A DNA stretch of 55,015 nucleotides, taken from assembly GCA_902770845.1 (NCBI GenBank), contig CACXUV010000055.1:1-55015 (forward strand), in the 5' to 3' direction. Each line of letters starts with the position of its first letter. Position 1 is the first letter of the stretch. Positions 52,133 to 55,015 of the stretch are shown in pieces. Below the pieces are notes generated by a model. The model was not told the origin of the DNA, did not search any database, and worked only from the letters and a program-made list of their open reading frames with translations. This DNA is from an uncultured Prevotellaceae bacterium (GTDB lineage: Bacteria > Bacteroidota > Bacteroidia > Bacteroidales > Bacteroidaceae). Position numbers and translations under genes: made by a program.

Positions 52133-53218
52133 CCCAAAACTGTTGCTAAACGGTACATGAAGAAAGGGATGTCTCTAACTCCTTTCACCTGTGACCGGAA
52201 ACATTTGATCTTTGAGTTGAGCGACTCAGCTGATGCGTTTGTCTTTCGTCCATTAAAGTAGTTCAATATCTCATCCTCATAGAACTTGATAGTATCGCGT
52301 ACGGACTTGATTTCACGTAGGTTGCATGCAGCAACTTTCCCCATACCATTCTTCAAACTTCTCCTTTGCGGTTTCCTTAGTGAGTTTCTTGTTGCGGAAT
52401 ATGGTTCTGAGGGAATTGACCAGGTTATATGCCTCTTCAAGCTTTGGATATAGCTCAAAGAGAATCTTCGCTCGCTTTTTTTGTGCTACACTCCATTTCT
52501 CACGGCTCATGGACAGTTGCTTGCGACACCTTGTCAGAGCCTCTACGAGTGTCTCTGCGTTTGCAAGCCTTGGAGGCTCAAAGCGAGTGTTCTGTCTCTT
52601 GGGCTTCCTGCCACGCTTGCTTTTCTTCCACTTCTTTCCGTATCTTTCTTTCATTCTTTTTCGATAAGACTTTCTCTGCGCAGCCAGTCCCTCGAGATAT
52701 TTGCGGAACTCAGCCTTCTGCCTGTTCAGTTCCTTTACAGCCTCTCGTTTCAGGCGCAGACGTATCTCCTCGCATCCTTCGCCGCCTCGCTTGACGACAT
52801 GGAAGCAATCACGGATAGCCGTGGCTTTAGGAAACGCTTCTCTTGCTATGGCACGCATGCAATCAGAAAGGTCCATCGTGATGTTCTCAACCATTTTCCG
52901 CTTATCCTCAGGAAGCTGCATGAGCACTCTCAGCACATCTGCAGGGTTTGTTCCCTTGACAACCGCAACGATTGCTCCCTTGCGACCATGGGCGTCCTTG
53001 TTGTGGACAATAGTGTACAACTCGCCTTGGAGGGAAGTCTCGTCTATGCCATGCTCCTTGCCTGTGTTTTGCGGAAGCAGAATCCATTCGGAGGCATGTC
53101 CCTTCTGTTCCCACGTCTCGAAGCCGCTCAGCGTGTCTTTGTATCTCTTCGCGAACGTGGCACTGTTGATCATGTATGTATAGCCTATCTGACGGGCGGT
53201 TACCGTCTCATTGTCCAT
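52129..53218 (-). pseudogene. ISL3-like DDE transposase, frameshifted
   Basis: The main frame (53218 to about 52342) contains HGIDETSLQGELYTIVHNKD (first Asp), ENITMDLSDCMRAIAREAFP (second Asp region) and AIRDCFHVVKRGGEG, matching ISL3/ISAon1-type catalytic cores, then a basic segment and a helical part. It reads FEEWYG and then runs out of frame at a G4 run (52339-52342). The other frame continues from there with KVAACNLREIKSVRDTI, NGRKTNASAESLNSKIK (the catalytic Glu region) and YRLATVLG. Removing one G restores one protein of about 360 residues. Unless frameshifting occurs, the Glu is lost and the enzyme inactive. Confidence 0.8.
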
Positions 53219-53609
53219 CCGCTTTCTTTAAAAAAAGCGCTAAGTCTTTAGAGTATCGCGTGCCGGGATGCTTCAGCTGTATCTTCCTGTCGAGGTCCAC
53301 CGACATGGTTGTACCATCTGGCATGGTCCACCGACGCCTGCGTACATGGAGGACTGTTTTCTTTTCACGTGTGGGAAAATCCAGAAGACATGACTCTTCC
53401 CCGAAACCATCACTTACTGAACCACTCATGTCAGCAGTGCGATTGTCACGTTCATCAAGATAGATGTGAAGCTCAGTTGTGTACAACACTTCGGTGTCCT
53501 GTGTCGGAACCTCAGCGAAATCAGCCACCTCAAAGTACTCCAAAACACCTGTAGGAAGGAAATATGAGGCAAGGCCTTCATAAATATTTATATTGCTGCT
53601 ACGATTCAT
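53208..53609 (-). CDS. ISAon1-family transposase N-terminal protein
   Basis: 133 residues from MNRSSNINIYEGLASYFLP. It has the acidic N-terminus, a TELHIYLDERDN strand and the zinc-finger-less, basic C-terminal FPTREKKTVLHVRRRRWTM part typical of the separate N-terminal ORF in ISAon1-type elements. It probably binds the IS ends. It overlaps the catalytic ORF by 11 bases. A TACCTTTG box at 53614-53621 sits 4 bases before the ATG, so its mRNA may be leaderless. Confidence 0.75.
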   Translation of the reverse strand: MNRSSNINIYEGLASYFLPTGVLEYFEVADFAEVPTQDTEVLYTTELHIYLDERDNRTADMSGSVSDGFGEESCLLDFPTREKKTVLHVRRRRWTMPDGTTMSVDLDRKIQLKHPGTRYSKDLALFLKKADGQ

Positions 53610-53732
53610 GATGCAAAGGTAATAACTTTTCTGCAATCATGTACCATTTAGCAACATGTTTTTGGGTTAGCGACTGTACACACTCCACAGGGTTTGTCGG
53701 TTGCGCCCATTTATGTCAAAGAGGACAACCGC

Positions 53733-54140
53733 ATGAGAGGTTGTCTGAAAGACATCTTAATCGTGATTGCAGTAATATTCCTTATCAGAGTAATAATTGC
53801 AGTTGTAGCATTGCTTTGGGTGAATTCAAAAGTTCACTCAGTATCTACCTCAGAAGACCACTCTATCCCCATTCAGTATTATCAGGTGGAGAGTGAGTCT
53901 GCGGAGGCGACCATTCATACAGGTATGTCAAAAGATTCTGTCATTGTCCTCTTGGGTCAGCCAACAGAGTTTGACTATAACGAATACTGTGACAGGATAA
54001 CATATAGATATGGGGAATACGGCTTCTGCAAGACAGAAATCGAGTTCAAGGATGGCAAGGTGTCATGTGTCAGTAAAAGGGGATCTGATATAGGGAAGAC
54101 AATTAGAGAAACCAGTAAAAATATAATGAACCAAGACTGA
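53733..54140 (+). CDS. BamE/SmpA-like membrane-anchored protein
   Basis: 135 residues from MRGCLKDILIVIAVIFLI. There is one N-terminal membrane helix (residues 6-30), then an extracytoplasmic domain with HTGMSKDSVIVLLGQPTEFDY and YRYGEYGFCKTEIEFKDGKV. The 'GMSKDxVxxLLGxP' turn is the SmpA/OmlA/BamE-type fold hallmark, used by outer-membrane assembly factors and by many small lipoproteins; here the anchor is a helix rather than a lipobox. It starts 26 bases outside the IS right end, so the insertion may have replaced its native upstream region. Confidence 0.65.
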   Translation: MRGCLKDILIVIAVIFLIRVIIAVVALLWVNSKVHSVSTSEDHSIPIQYYQVESESAEATIHTGMSKDSVIVLLGQPTEFDYNEYCDRITYRYGEYGFCKTEIEFKDGKVSCVSKRGSDIGKTIRETSKNIMNQD

Positions 54141-54201
54141 TAGTAAGCGACAATCATTGTTGTTGTTCCAGTTTCAGTCCATTGCTGTTGCTGATAGTTG
54201 G

Positions 54202-54236
54202 GAGCCATCCATAAATATGATTGGGTGGCTCTTTTT
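54202..54236 (+). terminator. Rho-independent terminator of BamE-like gene
   Basis: GAGCCATCC (54202-54210) pairs with GGGTGGCTC (54223-54231) and five T follow. Confidence 0.8.
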
Positions 54237-54262
54237 GTGTTGTTATCTTTTGCCGCAACTTT

Positions 54263-54351
54263 GGGCGCAGTCCGCTATTCATGGCTGCAGGATTATAGAC
54301 ATTTGTCTATAAAATATAGATGGTTGTCTATATTTCTGGGCGCAGGTCGCT
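54263..54351. repeat. Paired hairpins framed by 14-bp direct repeats
   Basis: GGGCGCAGTCCGCT (54263-54276) and GGGCGCAGGTCGCT (54338-54351) frame two adjacent hairpins, ATAGACA-TT-TGTCTAT (54295-54310) and ATATAGA-N6-TCTATAT (54314-54333). The region between the BamE-like terminator and 54367 has no gene. Function unknown. Confidence 0.65.
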
Positions 54352-54366
54352 CTACCGATGCAAGAA

Positions 54367-54615
54367 TTATTGGTTTTCCCTGAGCAGCGGCCCATAGAAT
54401 CTGAAGACCTTATCATAGACCGATGTTCTGGCATCGTCTGAGCCGTAGCCGTTAAGAACGCTCTCGTCGGCATTGTATGCTTTGATTTCAGCATCAGCCG
54501 CCTGCCGTTCCTCTTCGGTGGTGGCAGCATGTTTGCGTCTGATAGCGTCTGAGCGTAACTTTGCTATCATTTCTATTGCCACGTCGTAATCGATAGCTTG
54601 TTGTACAATATCCAT
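54367..54615 (-). CDS. Hypothetical protein
   Basis: 82 residues, acidic and helical: MDIVQQAIDYDVAIEMIAKLRSD, then RKHAATTEEERQAADAEIKAYNADE, and a C-terminal YGSDDARTSVYDKVFRFYG. No signal peptide or known domain is recognised. It is supported by a well-formed promoter at 54769-54800, but the leader of about 150 bases is long for so small a gene. Similar short proteins occur in Bacteroidota mobile-element cargo regions. Confidence 0.6.
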   Translation of the reverse strand: MDIVQQAIDYDVAIEMIAKLRSDAIRRKHAATTEEERQAADAEIKAYNADESVLNGYGSDDARTSVYDKVFRFYGPLLRENQ

Positions 54616-54768
54616 ATCTATGTTTGTTTGTCATTTGAAAGAGCCGCCGCCTGAGCAGCGAATCAATCCCGCTGAGGTCAGGCAGCAGCCAAAAAAGAGC
54701 GATGGAAACCGCCTCCGTTTCTCATGATGAGGAACATCAACATGCCGTCATTTCCTTCGCTGATGGTG

Positions 54769-54800
54769 CAAAGGTACGAAGAAAATCTGAAGTTACCAAA
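54769..54800 (-). promoter_or_regulatory. Promoter of 54367-54615 gene
   Basis: On the minus strand, TTTG (54797-54800), 20-base spacer and TACCTTTG (54769-54776). Confidence 0.65.
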
Positions 54801-54811
54801 AAAAGAGGTAT

Positions 54812-54848
54812 AAAAAAGAGCTGCCACCCCATTTAGGATGATAGCTCA
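54812..54848 (-). terminator. Rho-independent terminator of right-edge gene
   Basis: On the minus strand, GAGCT...AGCTC with inner TCC/GGG pairing, followed by TTTTTT. It ends transcription of the incomplete gene at 54856. Confidence 0.7.
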
Positions 54849-54855
54849 TATTGTA

Positions 54856-55015
54856 TCAATCCACACCCTCCATCAGTACGGCTATGGCCCGTTCCTGGGC
54901 CTGATCGACAGTTAGGCCGTCACGCCGACGTTCCTCATATTCCCGTTCGGCCAGTTCTGCACGGGAGTCGATGAAGTCATCGACATTCTTCCGGGGGTCA
55001 TCGGTATCGACCAGG
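54856..55015 (-). CDS. DUF1896-like protein, N-terminus beyond window
   Basis: The last 52 codons of a gene entering from the right edge, ending at TGA (54856-54858). The visible part includes DPRKNVDDFIDSRAELAEREY and GLTVDQAQERAIAVLMEGVD. The spacing of 'FI-SRA--A---YE---R-G-----A---A-A-L-EG' resembles the C-terminal half of the DUF1896 family, small proteins common in Bacteroidota conjugative transposons. That match is from memory and partial; function unknown. Confidence 0.5.
   Translation of the reverse strand, partial: LVDTDDPRKNVDDFIDSRAELAEREYEERRRDGLTVDQAQERAIAVLMEGVD

Larger units (their letters stand above)
52092..53707. mobile_element. ISAon1-type insertion sequence
   Basis: About 1.6 kb with long imperfect terminal inverted repeats. 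The left end from 52092 (GGCGCAACCGACAAACCC...) matches the reverse complement of the right end from 53707 over about 70 bases, with one substitution in the first 45 and a small indel further in. Two minus-strand frames encode the N-terminal and catalytic parts of an ISAon1/ISL3-like transposase. No target duplication is evident. The left end lies inside the 3' end of the GH88 fusion gene. The catalytic frame carries a frameshift, so the copy is probably inactive. Confidence 0.85.

Overview
The window looks like chromosome of a Prevotella-type Bacteroidota (Prevotella/Segatella and relatives). The evidence is the repeated TAnnTTTG -7 boxes with TTG/TTTG about 19-20 bases upstream, a tmRNA with the tag GNNEYALAA, a FimB/Mfa2-like lipoprotein, DUF4112, an ISAon1-type insertion sequence, NBU-like mobilizable DNA and a sensor-AraC regulator beside polysaccharide lyases. 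No species can be named from sequence alone.

Layout. (1) 1-2250: an incomplete hypothetical gene, a WYL regulator and a decayed IS1380-like transposase. (2) 2284-16953: a 14-kb exopolysaccharide operon on the minus strand. In transcription order it encodes a multi-SLBB export protein, a Wzz-like chain-length protein, a Wzx flippase, a putative glycosyltransferase, an EpsG-type polymerase, two GT4 glycosyltransferases, an ATP-grasp protein, a DUF2334 deacetylase, a third GT4, a WecA-like and a WcaJ-like priming transferase. A 22-bp quasi-palindromic repeat array lies just outside each end of the operon. (3) 17162-20112: tmRNA, a cyclophilin-like secreted protein, DUF4112 and a FimB-like lipoprotein. 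(4) 20109-30392: histidine catabolism (hutI; ftcD-hutU-hutH) with an OprP-like porin and a sodium/solute symporter that may import the substrate. Histidine is deaminated by HutH, hydrated by HutU and ring-opened by HutI, and the formimino group goes to tetrahydrofolate through the fused FtcD. (5) 30608-34093: a lysozyme-like protein, MutS2 and tRNA-Ser(UGA).

(6) About 34091-42433: an 8.3-kb NBU-like integrative mobilizable element at the 3' end of tRNA-Ser. It has an HTH protein, an integrase, a primase-helicase split by an in-frame TAG, an iteron-like origin enclosed by a 23-bp perfect inverted repeat, a MobV relaxase and a small regulated gene. It also shows plasmid-like traits: a predicted counter-transcribed small RNA in the leader of the replication gene, and a near-identical 24-bp site close to each end. 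This is the best candidate for an under-described system in the window.

(7) 42697-52132: an acidic-polysaccharide locus with a sensor-AraC regulator lacking kinase and receiver domains, a secreted multidomain lyase, and an 1169-residue lyase-like/beta-helix/GH88 fusion whose last 13 codons come from an inserted ISAon1-type element (52092-53707). (8) 53733-55015: a BamE-like membrane protein, a small hypothetical gene and an incomplete DUF1896-like gene.

Calls rest on reading motifs and context by eye; no database search was possible.
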